64,000 bases of DNA from an uncultured Prevotellamassilia sp. (lineage in GTDB: Bacteria; Bacteroidota; Bacteroidia; Bacteroidales; Bacteroidaceae). Both the position numbers and the translations under genes were made by a program. The stretch is from assembly GCA_934255485.1 (NCBI GenBank), contig CAKQOG010000009.1:17203-81202 (forward strand), given 5' to 3'. Below the pieces are notes generated by a model. The model was not told where the DNA came from. It ran no database searches and saw only the letters and a list, made by a program, of their open reading frames with translations. This document shows, piece by piece, positions 1 to 7,802 of the stretch (position 1 is the stretch's first letter; each line of letters begins with the position of its first letter).

Positions 1-650
1 ATGATGAGAGCACCACCTGGTTGGATAAGTTCGGTGTAGTGGCGGAAGCTTTCGAGATAAGCCTCTTCTGTACCATAGATGTCGAGGTGGTCGGCATCGG
101 TAGCTGTGATAACCGTAGCAAATGGGCGGAGATGGTGGAACGAGCGGTCGAACTCATCGGCCTCGATCACCACATATGGGCTATTATTGTCGAGCAAATA
201 ATTAGTACCATAGTTCTTGGTTATACCACCCAAGAAAGCGTTGCATCCCACATGACTTTCATGCAAAAGGTGTGCCGCCATTGAAGTTGTTGTGGTTTTT
301 CCGTGTGTACCTGCCACACAGAGTCCCTTCATTGTGCGTGTGAGTGTACCCAACACTTGCGCACGCTTTTGTATGTCGAATCCGTTTTCACGGAAGTATG
401 TAAGTTCCTTATGCGTGCTCGGTATGGCAGGAGTATACACCACGAGGGTGTGCTCTTTGTCCTTACATTCTTGTGGAATGAGGTCGGGGTTGTCTTCGTA
501 GTGGATATGTGCACCTTCGGCACAAAGTTCCTCTGTTAGCGGGCATTCCGCACGATCATAACCGCCTACAAATAGTCCTTGCGACAAGAAATAGCGCTCA
601 AGTGCGCTCATACCGATGCCACCTGCACCGATGAAATATACTGATTTCAT
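1..650 (-). CDS. murC: UDP-N-acetylmuramate--L-alanine ligase, 5' part, cut by window edge
   Basis: The ligase adds L-alanine to UDP-MurNAc in the cytoplasm, the first step of peptide-stem synthesis. About 216 N-terminal codons lie in the window and the rest runs off the left edge. Reading from the ATG at 650, the product begins MKSVYFIGAGGIGMSAL, the glycine-rich UDP-binding start of Mur ligases. The P-loop GTHGKTTTTS follows, then YVVIEADEFDRSF and the DHLDIYG motif of the ATPase domain. It lies downstream of murG on the same strand (131 bases apart), as in the Bacteroidetes cell-wall and division cluster. The identification is firm. Only the missing C-terminal part cannot be judged. Confidence 0.95.
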   Translation of the reverse strand, partial: MKSVYFIGAGGIGMSALERYFLSQGLFVGGYDRAECPLTEELCAEGAHIHYEDNPDLIPQECKDKEHTLVVYTPAIPSTHKELTYFRENGFDIQKRAQVLGTLTRTMKGLCVAGTHGKTTTTSMAAHLLHESHVGCNAFLGGITKNYGTNYLLDNNSPYVVIEADEFDRSFHHLRPFATVITATDADHLDIYGTEEAYLESFRHYTELIQPGGALI

Positions 651-670
651 TTTATCTTATTTAGCAATCA

Positions 671-753
671 GAGAGGGGTTTAGCTGTGCACTTTAGGCGC
701 AGACTGCTAAGTCTACGCCTTGTCAATCTATCGCTACATGCTATACCCCTCTC
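671..753 (-). other. Nested inverted repeat between murG and murC
   Basis: The 131-base murG-murC gap is mostly a symmetric structure. The outer arms GAGAGGGGT (671-679) and ACCCCTCTC (745-753) pair perfectly, and pairing continues inward with one mismatch (TAGC with GCTA). A second stem inside is formed by AGGCGCAGACT and AGTCTACGCCT, with one mismatch. There is no T-run after it on the minus strand, so it is not a classical terminator. It could be an mRNA-stability or processing element, or a small dispersed repeat. Confidence 0.5.
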
Positions 754-781
754 GTATTTTTTCTGAATTTTAACCTTATGC

Positions 782-1897
782 TTATTTACCCTCAGCCAGT
801 TTTATCACCTCGTCTGCTATGTCTGACGCTGCATTTGGACGCGCCAGAAGCAAGATGTTGCTACTCAATGTCTCGAGTTTATCGTGGTCGAGCACAGTGT
901 TGATAGCCAGGGGCATAAGTGTGCGACGTGCATCGGCATCAGCCACATACAGAGCGGCATTTTTCTGTACCAATGCCATTGCATTTTTGGTTTGGTGGTC
1001 TTCTGCCACATTGGGCGAAGGCACAAGCACAACGGGCTTACCAAGCAAGCAGAACTCCGAAATACTGCCAGCTCCAGCACGCGAAATCACGAGGTCAACT
1101 GCGGCATAAGCTTGTTTCATATCGCTGATAAAGTCCATCACTTTGAGGTTTTCAGGACATCCGCGACGTTCGAGTTCGGCCTTGATTTCGGCACTATAGT
1201 ACTTACCCGTTTGCCAAATAAACTGTATGCGGCTTTGTTGTTTGAGCAAGGGTAGATTGCCCAAAATGCTTTCATTGAGAGTGCGAGCACCAAGCGATCC
1301 GCCTATAATCAAGATGGTTTGCTTGCCTGGCACAAGGCCGAAGCTACGCACTGCATCAACCTTCGACACTTTTTTGTCGAGCAAGTTCTGACGTACAGGA
1401 TTGCCCGTAAAGAGTATTTTATCGGCGGGAAAGAAGCGGCTCATACCGTCGTAAGCCACACAAATCTTGCGTGCTTTCTTGGCGAGCAACTTGTTTGTTA
1501 CCCCGGCATAAGAGTTTTGCTCTTGTAGCAGGGTGGGAATGCCCATACTCTCTGCCACATTGAGCGTGGGACCACTGGCATATCCGCCTACCCCCACAGC
1601 CACTTGTGGACGAAAGTCGCGCACGATTTTGCGAGCCAATGCGCGGCTTTTCATTATTTTAAAGAGAACGGGAATGTTTTTCAGCAAGCTCTTACGATTA
1701 AAGCCCGCAATGGGCAATCCTTTGATTGGATAGCCCGCTGCCGGCACTCGTTGCATCTCCATTCTGCCCTCAGCACCAACAAAAAGTATCTGTGCATCAG
1801 GTCGTTTTATACGTATTTCGTTAGCTATCGATACGGCTGGAAAGATGTGTCCTCCCGTACCGCCACCGCTAATTATAACTCTGAGTTCGTCGTTCAT
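782..1897 (-). CDS. murG: UDP-GlcNAc:lipid I GlcNAc transferase MurG
   Basis: MurG transfers GlcNAc from UDP-GlcNAc to lipid I at the inner face of the cytoplasmic membrane, giving lipid II. The 371-residue product has the family's usual length. The donor/acceptor glycine-rich loop GGGTGGHIFPA is at residues 11-21. A second glycine-rich stretch (VGVGGYASGPT) follows near 100, then LLQEQNSYAG. The UDP-binding C-terminal half contains IIGGSLGAR and ISRAGAGSISE. It precedes murC on the same strand. A -7 element (TAATTTTG on the minus strand) lies 27 bases upstream of the start. Confidence 0.96.
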   Translation of the reverse strand: MNDELRVIISGGGTGGHIFPAVSIANEIRIKRPDAQILFVGAEGRMEMQRVPAAGYPIKGLPIAGFNRKSLLKNIPVLFKIMKSRALARKIVRDFRPQVAVGVGGYASGPTLNVAESMGIPTLLQEQNSYAGVTNKLLAKKARKICVAYDGMSRFFPADKILFTGNPVRQNLLDKKVSKVDAVRSFGLVPGKQTILIIGGSLGARTLNESILGNLPLLKQQSRIQFIWQTGKYYSAEIKAELERRGCPENLKVMDFISDMKQAYAAVDLVISRAGAGSISEFCLLGKPVVLVPSPNVAEDHQTKNAMALVQKNAALYVADADARRTLMPLAINTVLDHDKLETLSSNILLLARPNAASDIADEVIKLAEGK

Positions 1898-1923
1898 AGA
1901 TTTGACACTATATAGTACATTTG

Positions 1924-1931
1924 CAAAATTA
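1924..1931 (-). promoter_or_regulatory. Bacteroidetes -7 element upstream of murG
   Basis: TAATTTTG on the minus strand matches TAnnTTTG and sits 27 bases before the murG start. No clear TTTG -33 element is present at the usual 19-20 base spacing. Confidence 0.5.
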
Positions 1932-1984
1932 GCAAATATTTTTCGTCTTGTTACTAATTGTGTTCATGTTTTTTAGAAAAAAAC

Positions 1985-2014
1985 AACCTCTTGCATCATT
2001 GCTTGCAAGAGGTT
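1985..2014 (-). terminator. Terminator of the RidA-LOG unit
   Basis: The 11-bp perfect arms AACCTCTTGCA (1985-1995) and TGCAAGAGGTT (2004-2014) enclose an 8-base loop. On the minus strand a T-rich run follows. It lies just past the LOG gene stop. Confidence 0.85.
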
Positions 2015-2019
2015 ATTTG

Positions 2020-2559
2020 TTAGCCTATGATTTCAGAGAGTTCGAGCACGTTATTAGCCACATGATAATAGTCGGAGGGATAGCCACTTATAAGCCCTTG
2101 GTCAAAGAGTTGGTTTAAGGCTTTGAGCATCCCATCCCAGCAACCATTTACGTTGTAAAACACCACAGGCTGATGCCTTATGCCAATACACGTGTTGGCC
2201 AAAACGGTAAACACCTCATCGAGTGTACCTATGCCACCAGGTAGCGCCACCAACACATCCGACTCGCGGTTCATCATGGCTTTGCGGTCGGTAAGGTCGG
2301 CGCAGCGAAAGGTTACGTCGATGCAGTCGCTTACGAGCGAACGCTGTACAAGCACATCGGGCACCATGCCATAAATGCGCCCGCCGTTTTGCTTAACGCT
2401 TTGTGCCAGCATCTCCATAAGTCCCTTGCGTGCTCCTCCATAGACGAGTGTATAGCCCTTTTTGCCTATATACTCGCCCACTTGTAGGGCTGCATCTTGG
2501 TAAACTTGTGGCAGATTATCTTTCGAAGACAAGAATACACCAATCTTTTTCATCTTCAA
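2020..2559 (-). CDS. LOG family protein (TIGR00730), probable nucleotide 5'-monophosphate phosphoribohydrolase
   Basis: The 179-residue cytosolic protein belongs to the LOG ('lonely guy') family, originally mis-annotated as lysine decarboxylase. Plant and actinobacterial members hydrolyse cytokinin riboside monophosphates; bacterial homologues act on AMP-like nucleotides, and the substrate here is not known. The diagnostic motif PGGIGTLDE is present near residue 108, preceded by the family motif MMNRESD. An N-terminal Rossmann-like strand and the VYGGARKGLM segment bind the phosphate. It is co-oriented with ridA, 15 bases downstream of it, and followed by a strong terminator, so the two probably form one transcript. 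Confidence 0.9.
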   Translation of the reverse strand: MKMKKIGVFLSSKDNLPQVYQDAALQVGEYIGKKGYTLVYGGARKGLMEMLAQSVKQNGGRIYGMVPDVLVQRSLVSDCIDVTFRCADLTDRKAMMNRESDVLVALPGGIGTLDEVFTVLANTCIGIRHQPVVFYNVNGCWDGMLKALNQLFDQGLISGYPSDYYHVANNVLELSEIIG

Positions 2560-2574
2560 CGTTTTGCCTTATGC

Positions 2575-2952
2575 TTATTTCACTGCTATGCACTCTATTT
2601 CAATGCGAGAGTTCTTAGGCAAGGTTTTCACTGCCACAGCCGAACGTGCAGGAAATGGTGCTTCAAAGAAGGTGGCATACACCTCGTTCATCTCGGCAAA
2701 GTCGTTTATATCTGCCAAGAATACACTGGTTTTCACAATGTTGTTCATTGTCATACCTGTTTGTTCAAGTATATGCTTGATGTTGGTAAGCGACTGTGCT
2801 GTAAGTTCCTTAATGCCTCCTTCGGCATACTGACCAGTGGCTGGATCGATGGGCAGTTGGCCTGATACGTATACTGTGCCGTTTACTTCGATGGCCTGGC
2901 TATAGGGACCAATGGCTGCAGGAGCCTGTGTTGTTGCAAGAGCTTTTTTCAT
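2575..2952 (-). CDS. ridA: RidA family reactive intermediate deaminase
   Basis: RidA (YjgF/YER057c/UK114) hydrolyses reactive enamine/imine intermediates made by PLP enzymes such as threonine dehydratase. The 125-residue length is standard. The signature is clear: the N-terminal APAAIGPYSQAI, then VYVSGQLPIDPATG, the TNIKHILEQTG helix, and the conserved arginine plus glutamate near the C-terminus (PARSAVAV and IEIECIAV). Homotrimers of this fold form the active site at subunit interfaces. The ATG at 2952 gives a start matching the family. It is followed closely by the LOG gene. Confidence 0.95.
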   Translation of the reverse strand: MKKALATTQAPAAIGPYSQAIEVNGTVYVSGQLPIDPATGQYAEGGIKELTAQSLTNIKHILEQTGMTMNNIVKTSVFLADINDFAEMNEVYATFFEAPFPARSAVAVKTLPKNSRIEIECIAVK

Positions 2953-3035
2953 AATGATGTTGTATTTTATGTTGATTTATATATTTTTAAAACATTTATT
3001 CTGTGTATGTGCATCGCACGCTGCTTCAAGCCCGA

Positions 3036-3671
3036 TTAGGGGTGCAAAATAAGCAGTATGGCCAGCCAATGACTCACCGAACCAAGTAGTACAAAAATGT
3101 GCCAAATTCCATGATAATAAGGGTGTTCATCGTGAGCAAAGAAGTAGGTACCCGAGGTGTAGAACACCCCTTCGGCCAACAAGCTAAGCAATGCCCCATG
3201 CGATATATTTTGGCACACGGGTTGGGCTATAAACACAAATGTCCACCCCATCACCAAATAGATAAGTAGCGACAACCGAGGCCAACGCCCCATGGCTGTG
3301 ATTTTATAAATCATTCCGCCTATTGCCACACCCCATAGCACACCAAACACCGTCCAGCCCAATGCTCCGCCTACCACACCGATGCAGATGGGAGTGTACG
3401 AGGCTGCTATCATCACATAGATGCTAATGTGGTCGAGCACACGTAAAGCGCGCTTGGTTCGGCCTGGCATCCACCAATGATAGAGCGTGCTTGCGGCATA
3501 CATCAAGAGCATTCCGCAAGTAAAAAAGGTAACACCAAAGGCATTTTTCCAATTGCTTTCGTAACCCAACTTTAGGATTATCCATGCTGCTGCAAGCGTA
3601 AAAAGCACGCCCGCAAGGTGGGTAATGGTGTTAAACCGTTCCTCGATGGTTCGTTTTTTTAGTACATTCAT
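3036..3671 (-). CDS. Hemolysin III / PAQR family membrane protein
   Basis: The 211-residue integral membrane protein belongs to the hemolysin III family (TrhA/YqfA, PAQR fold) with about seven membrane spans. The typical start EERFNTITHLAG is followed by membrane segments, the AASTLYHWWMP motif with its conserved His, DHISIYVMIAASYTPI, and the C-terminal HxxWH-like region HGIWHIFVLLGSVSHW. These His/Asp/Ser residues are the predicted metal site of PAQR proteins. An upstream in-frame ATG at 3761 exists, but the family alignment and a -7 promoter element at 3676-3683 favour 3671. The physiological role of bacterial members is poorly defined, and the name hemolysin is historical. Confidence 0.9.
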   Translation of the reverse strand: MNVLKKRTIEERFNTITHLAGVLFTLAAAWIILKLGYESNWKNAFGVTFFTCGMLLMYAASTLYHWWMPGRTKRALRVLDHISIYVMIAASYTPICIGVVGGALGWTVFGVLWGVAIGGMIYKITAMGRWPRLSLLIYLVMGWTFVFIAQPVCQNISHGALLSLLAEGVFYTSGTYFFAHDEHPYYHGIWHIFVLLGSVSHWLAILLILHP

Positions 3672-3675
3672 TATG

Positions 3676-3683
3676 CAAATGTA
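3676..3683 (-). promoter_or_regulatory. -7 element abutting the hemolysin III start
   Basis: TACATTTG on the minus strand matches TAnnTTTG and ends five bases before the chosen ATG. If active, the mRNA would have almost no leader. Confidence 0.45.
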
Positions 3684-3912
3684 CAAATTAAGCGCAAATT
3701 CATTCTTTAAAAGAAAGAAAAAGCCACTCACCATTGTTTCAATGACTTGCGATAGGCCCAAACAAAGTACTCTTTTGGGGCTCTAAATGGTAACAAATAT
3801 TGACATTTTGGATGTGGTAAAATAGAAACGAAATGTTAAATTATTTAATACTTATTACAACATTTTGTATCTTTTGAAGCCTTTAAGTACACGCTTTCGT
3901 ACGCTTTTTCCC

Positions 3913-3997
3913 CAACATACGTGTTCTTATCATATAAGGATACGCATGCTTAAGGCATAAGAATGCGCATCCTTAGGTCACAAGAATACGTATCCTT
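3913..3997. repeat. Four-unit 23-bp-periodic palindromic repeat array
   Basis: Four 16-bp units start at 3913, 3936, 3959 and 3982, exactly 23 bases apart. They are CAACATACGTGTTCTT, AAGGATACGCATGCTT, AAGAATGCGCATCCTT and AAGAATACGTATCCTT. Each is an imperfect palindrome of the form AAGRATRCGYATYCTT (the first is the most diverged). The spacers are 7 bases and differ. The same unit and period recur at 46094-46201. Confidence 0.85.
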
Positions 3998-4227
3998 GTA
4001 CGCTTACAACGCGTTTATAAGCTTTTTATTCAAAATTTGCACTTCTCAGAGTAAACGTAATACACTGATATTCAACACCTTATGCAATAGTACTCATTTT
4101 TCGCTTAAAATGAGCCAAGGACGTGTTTGGTGAAATCCGAACGAGTTTTGAGCAACTTGAATATCCAAAATTCAATTTTACCACCACTCGGGCAAGATAG
4201 AAAGCAAGCTAAGCCGTTTTTTTTTTT

Positions 4228-4235
4228 TACCTTTG
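4228..4235 (+). promoter_or_regulatory. sufC -7 promoter element after a poly-T tract
   Basis: TACCTTTG matches TAnnTTTG and lies 68 bases before the sufC start. It is preceded immediately by a run of 12 T (4217-4228), which sits where the promoter spacer would be. No convincing TTTG -33 box was found. Confidence 0.6.
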
Positions 4236-4303
4236 TTCTTTCATTCAATAGCACTTACCCTTTAGGGTAAACACAACTCATATTTTCAGACAACACACAT
4301 ACT

Positions 4304-5056
4304 ATGCTTGAAATAAAAAATCTTCATGCCTCTGTCGAAGGCAAAGAAATTTTGAGAGGCGTAAACCTCACTATTCGCGACGGCGAAGTTCATGTACTTA
4401 TGGGCCCAAATGGTTCAGGCAAGAGCACCCTTAGCAACGTACTTGTGGGCAACCCCAAATACGAAGTTACCGAGGGTAGTATCACCTTTAACGGCAAAGA
4501 CCTCTTGAGCCTCCCCCCCGAAGATCGTGCACACGAGGGTATTTTTATGTCGTTCCAAGCCCCTACCGAAATTCCTGGTGTATCGATGACAAACTTTATG
4601 AGAGCGGCTCTCAATGCCAAGCGCAAATACTTTGGTCAAGAGCCTATCGGTGCCGGCGAATTTTTGAAATTGCTTAAAGAAAAACGCAAACTCGTGGGAC
4701 TTGATGCTCACTTTATGAGCCGCGGCGTAAACGAAGGTTTCTCTGGAGGCGAGCGCAAGCGCAACGAGATATTCCAAATGGCTGTGCTCGAACCTAAGTT
4801 TTCTATTCTCGATGAAACCGACTCCGGACTCGATGTTGATGCCTTACGCATTGTGGCAGAGGGTTTTAATATGCTCAAAACAAAGGAGACAAGTGCAATG
4901 GTTATCACACACTACCAACGCATGCTCGACTACTTGAAGCCCGACTTTGTACACGTGTTGGTAAAGGGCCGCATCGTGAAAGAGGGCACCGCACAATTGG
5001 GTTACGACATTGAGGAAAGAGGTTTTGACTGGATTGTTAATAGCATTGAGGAGTAG
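4304..5056 (+). CDS. sufC: Fe-S cluster assembly ATPase SufC
   Basis: SufC is the cytosolic ABC-type ATPase that drives the SufBCD scaffold in building iron-sulfur clusters. The 250-residue product has Walker A GPNGSGKST at residues 34-42. The SufC-specific signature FSGGERKRNE is followed by Walker B and D-loop residues in FSILDETDSGLD, and the switch His is in VITHYQRML. sufD starts six bases after its stop and sufS follows, so the three are one transcript. sufB, which often precedes sufC in this phylum, is not here: the upstream neighbour is divergent. Confidence 0.97.
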   Translation: MLEIKNLHASVEGKEILRGVNLTIRDGEVHVLMGPNGSGKSTLSNVLVGNPKYEVTEGSITFNGKDLLSLPPEDRAHEGIFMSFQAPTEIPGVSMTNFMRAALNAKRKYFGQEPIGAGEFLKLLKEKRKLVGLDAHFMSRGVNEGFSGGERKRNEIFQMAVLEPKFSILDETDSGLDVDALRIVAEGFNMLKTKETSAMVITHYQRMLDYLKPDFVHVLVKGRIVKEGTAQLGYDIEERGFDWIVNSIEE

Positions 5057-5061
5057 CAGCC

Positions 5062-6432
5062 ATGAACAGCGAAAAACAATATATTGAACTTTATCGCCAA
5101 CACCGCGACTTGGTTACTAACCATAGTTGCGAGGTGATGAATGCCTGCCGCGAATCGGCTGCCACCTTGCTCAGCGAGCAAGGGCTACCTACACACAAAA
5201 CCGAGCGCTACAAATACACCAACGCTGACGAGGCATTTGCTCCTAACTATGGGGTGAACATTCAGCGCATTGTGCCTAAGGTTAATGCTTACGACACGTT
5301 TAAGTGTAATGTACCCAATCTGAGCACCTCGTTATTCTTTGTGGTGAACGACACCGTGATGCCTGCACCTCAAAGCTCGTATGCCCTCTTGCCTGAGGGC
5401 GTAATGGTTTGCTCGTTTGCCGAAATAGTGAAACAACGTGCCGACTTGCTCAAAAAATACTACAACCAGGCAGCAACCAACGACCGCGACTTTCGCTCTG
5501 GTCACGATGGTGTAACCTTGCTCAACACGATGTTGGCTCAAGACGGATTGTTTATTTACATACCTAAACATGCCGAACTAAAAGCACCTATACAGGTGGT
5601 AAACGTGGCTTCGGCCAATATTAACATGTTGAGTATTCGCCGTGTGATAGTGGTTGCCGACGAGGGGGCAAAAGGCGCCGTCCTATTTTGCGACCACACC
5701 GAAGGCGAACACCAACATCTCACCACACAGGTAATTGAAGCATACGCCGAAAAGGGCGCAAACCTAAGCATCTATAGCATAGAGGAAACCAACGAGCATA
5801 CTACTCGCTTCTCAACCCTATACGTTGAACAACAGGCAGACAGCCGCTTGAGCTACGACGTTGTTACACTAACATGTGGCACAAGTCGCAACCGTTTGGA
5901 CGTGCGCTTACGAGGCGAGAACGCAGTGACCGAACTTTATGGCGCTGTGATTGCCGACAAAGAACAACACGTAGACAACAACATCATTGTTGAACACCTT
6001 TCGCCCAATTGTACCAGCGATATGCTCTACAAATATGTGCTCAACGACAATAGTGTTGGCGCATTTGCGGGCAAAGTATACGTGGCTGAAGGGGCACAAA
6101 AAACTGCGTCACAACAAACCAATGCCAACATCTGCGTGGCTCCAACTGCCCATGCTTATAGCCAACCAATGCTTGAGATTTATGCCGACGACGTGAAGTG
6201 TAACCACGGCTCGTCTATCGGCAAACTCGATGAGAACGCACTCTTCTACATGCGTCAGCGCGGCATTCCCGAGGCTGAAGCACGCTTGTTGTTGCAACAT
6301 GCCTTTATTAACGACGTGCTGCGCCACGTAGACATTGAACACCTACAAACTCGCTTATCAAACCTTGTTGAAATGCGTTTCAGAGGCGAACTCGGGCAAC
6401 AATGCCGAGGCTGCAAAGGGTGCGCCAAGTAG
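5062..6432 (+). CDS. sufD: Fe-S cluster assembly protein SufD
   Basis: SufD forms the beta-helix scaffold heterodimer with SufB in the SufBC2D complex. The 456-residue product has the family length. The N-terminal helical part contains HKTERYKYTNADEAF. A long beta-helix core follows, and the conserved C-terminal block contains NHGSSIGKLDENALFYMRQRG and EARLLLQHAF. The His in the KCNHG motif is the residue that contributes to cluster formation in characterised SufD. The tail has a CxxC-type cluster (QQCRGCKGCAK). That cysteine-rich end occurs in other Bacteroidetes SufD proteins as far as I recall, but its role is unclear. Confidence 0.95.
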   Translation: MNSEKQYIELYRQHRDLVTNHSCEVMNACRESAATLLSEQGLPTHKTERYKYTNADEAFAPNYGVNIQRIVPKVNAYDTFKCNVPNLSTSLFFVVNDTVMPAPQSSYALLPEGVMVCSFAEIVKQRADLLKKYYNQAATNDRDFRSGHDGVTLLNTMLAQDGLFIYIPKHAELKAPIQVVNVASANINMLSIRRVIVVADEGAKGAVLFCDHTEGEHQHLTTQVIEAYAEKGANLSIYSIEETNEHTTRFSTLYVEQQADSRLSYDVVTLTCGTSRNRLDVRLRGENAVTELYGAVIADKEQHVDNNIIVEHLSPNCTSDMLYKYVLNDNSVGAFAGKVYVAEGAQKTASQQTNANICVAPTAHAYSQPMLEIYADDVKCNHGSSIGKLDENALFYMRQRGIPEAEARLLLQHAFINDVLRHVDIEHLQTRLSNLVEMRFRGELGQQCRGCKGCAK

Positions 6433-6501
6433 CTTTTTAGGCTTTCGTGGTGCAGATTAGTTCTGCATCATGTGGTTTTATCTTTAATACGCTTTTTTAT
6501 C

Positions 6502-7716
6502 ATGTACGACATTCAACTTGTACGTAATGACTTTCCGATACTAAGCCGCGAGGTGTACAAGCGCCCACTTGTTTACCTTGACAACGCTGCCACCACACAG
6601 AAACCACGTTGCGTGGTAGAGGCTATTACCAACGAATACTACTCTGTAAACGCCAACGTTCACCGCGGTGTTCACTACCTATCGCAACAGGCCACCGACC
6701 TTCACGAGGCTGCACGCGAGCGCGTAAGGCAGTTTATCAATGCTCGCTCAACCAACGAAATTGTGTTTACTCGTGGCACTACTGAGAGCCTCAATCTTGT
6801 GGCATCGTCGTATGGCGAAGCCTTTTTAAAAGAGGGCGACGAGGTAATTGTTTCGGTTATGGAACACCATAGCGATATTGTGCCCTGGCAACTCTTGCGC
6901 GACCGCAAAGGCATCGTTATCAAGGTTATACCCATGAGCGACGAGGGCGAACTCAACCTTGATGCATACGAACAACTATTTTCTGCTCGCACCAAATTGG
7001 TGTGTGTGGCAGAGGTAAGCAATGTGCTTGGCACCATTAACCCCGTGAAACGCATGGCAGAGATAGCCCATGCCCATGGTGCACACATTTTGGTAGACGG
7101 GGCACAGAGTGTGCCTCACTTTAGTGTGGATGTGCAAGACCTCGACTGCGATTTTCTTGTATTTAGCGGACACAAAGTATATGGCCCAACGGGTATAGGT
7201 GTGCTATATGGCAAGGAAACATTACTCGACCAAATGCCCCCTTATCAAGGCGGTGGCGAAATGATAGCACGCGTTACGTTTGAACACACCACGTATGAGC
7301 GCCTACCCTTTAAGTTTGAGGCTGGCACACCCGACTACGTGGGTAGCCATGCGCTGGCTGTGGCACTCGACTACGTGAGCAACTTGGGCATGGACAACAT
7401 TGCTGCGCATGAGCACGAACTTACGCAGTATGCCATGCAACAAATGATGCTCATACCTAACATGCACATCTACGGCACAGCTAAACAAAAAGACGCCGTG
7501 GTAGCCTTTAATGTGGGCAACATCCACCCACTCGACCTTGGTACACTGCTCGACCGCTTAGGCATTGCCATACGCACCGGACACCATTGTGCACAACCAC
7601 TTATGCAACGTTGTGGTGTTGAAGGTATGGCGCGTGCATCGTTTGCCCTCTACAACACTAAAGAGGAGATTGATGCACTTGTTAAAGGCATTGACCGCGT
7701 AAGAAAAATGTTTTAA
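6502..7716 (+). CDS. sufS: Cysteine desulfurase SufS
   Basis: SufS is a PLP-dependent class V aminotransferase-fold enzyme that converts cysteine to alanine and passes the persulfide sulfur to the Suf scaffold. The PLP lysine is K225 in FSGHKVYGPTG. The catalytic cysteine is C363 in RTGHHCAQP, the short-loop type II (SufS) form. The chosen start at 6502 gives MYDIQLVRNDFPIL, the standard SufS beginning (404 residues); the longer ATG at 6472 adds an unmatched leader. The terminator after it at 7745-7780 resembles the dispersed 23-bp repeat unit. cysE and cysK elsewhere in the window make its substrate. Confidence 0.96.
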   Translation: MYDIQLVRNDFPILSREVYKRPLVYLDNAATTQKPRCVVEAITNEYYSVNANVHRGVHYLSQQATDLHEAARERVRQFINARSTNEIVFTRGTTESLNLVASSYGEAFLKEGDEVIVSVMEHHSDIVPWQLLRDRKGIVIKVIPMSDEGELNLDAYEQLFSARTKLVCVAEVSNVLGTINPVKRMAEIAHAHGAHILVDGAQSVPHFSVDVQDLDCDFLVFSGHKVYGPTGIGVLYGKETLLDQMPPYQGGGEMIARVTFEHTTYERLPFKFEAGTPDYVGSHALAVALDYVSNLGMDNIAAHEHELTQYAMQQMMLIPNMHIYGTAKQKDAVVAFNVGNIHPLDLGTLLDRLGIAIRTGHHCAQPLMQRCGVEGMARASFALYNTKEEIDALVKGIDRVRKMF

Positions 7717-7744
7717 ACATACCACAACATATACGCTAAAACTC

Positions 7745-7785
7745 AGTAATAAGAATACGTAAAAACGCATTCTTATTACTTTTTA
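7745..7785 (+). terminator. sufS terminator built on the dispersed palindrome
   Basis: Arms AGTAATAAGAATACGT (7745-7760) and ACGCATTCTTATTACT (7765-7780) pair with a single mismatch around a 4-base loop and are followed by a T-run. The stem core AAGAATACGT / ACGCATTCTT is the same sequence as the units of the arrays near 3.9 and 46.1 kb. Confidence 0.8.
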
Positions 7786-7802
7786 AAAACCATTTTACAA
7801 CT

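Larger units (their letters stand above)
3762..4303. other. Intergenic region with a repeat array and the sufC promoter
   Basis: No coding sequence is convincing here. The region lies between divergently transcribed genes. It contains the four-unit 23-bp-periodic palindromic array (3913-3997), a 12-T homopolymer (4217-4228) and the sufC -7 element (4228-4235). Confidence 0.6.

Noticed and set aside
3036..3671. True haemolysin activity of the hemolysin III protein
   Set aside because: The family name comes from a single early report; the sequence shows a PAQR-type membrane protein, so no toxin role is claimed.
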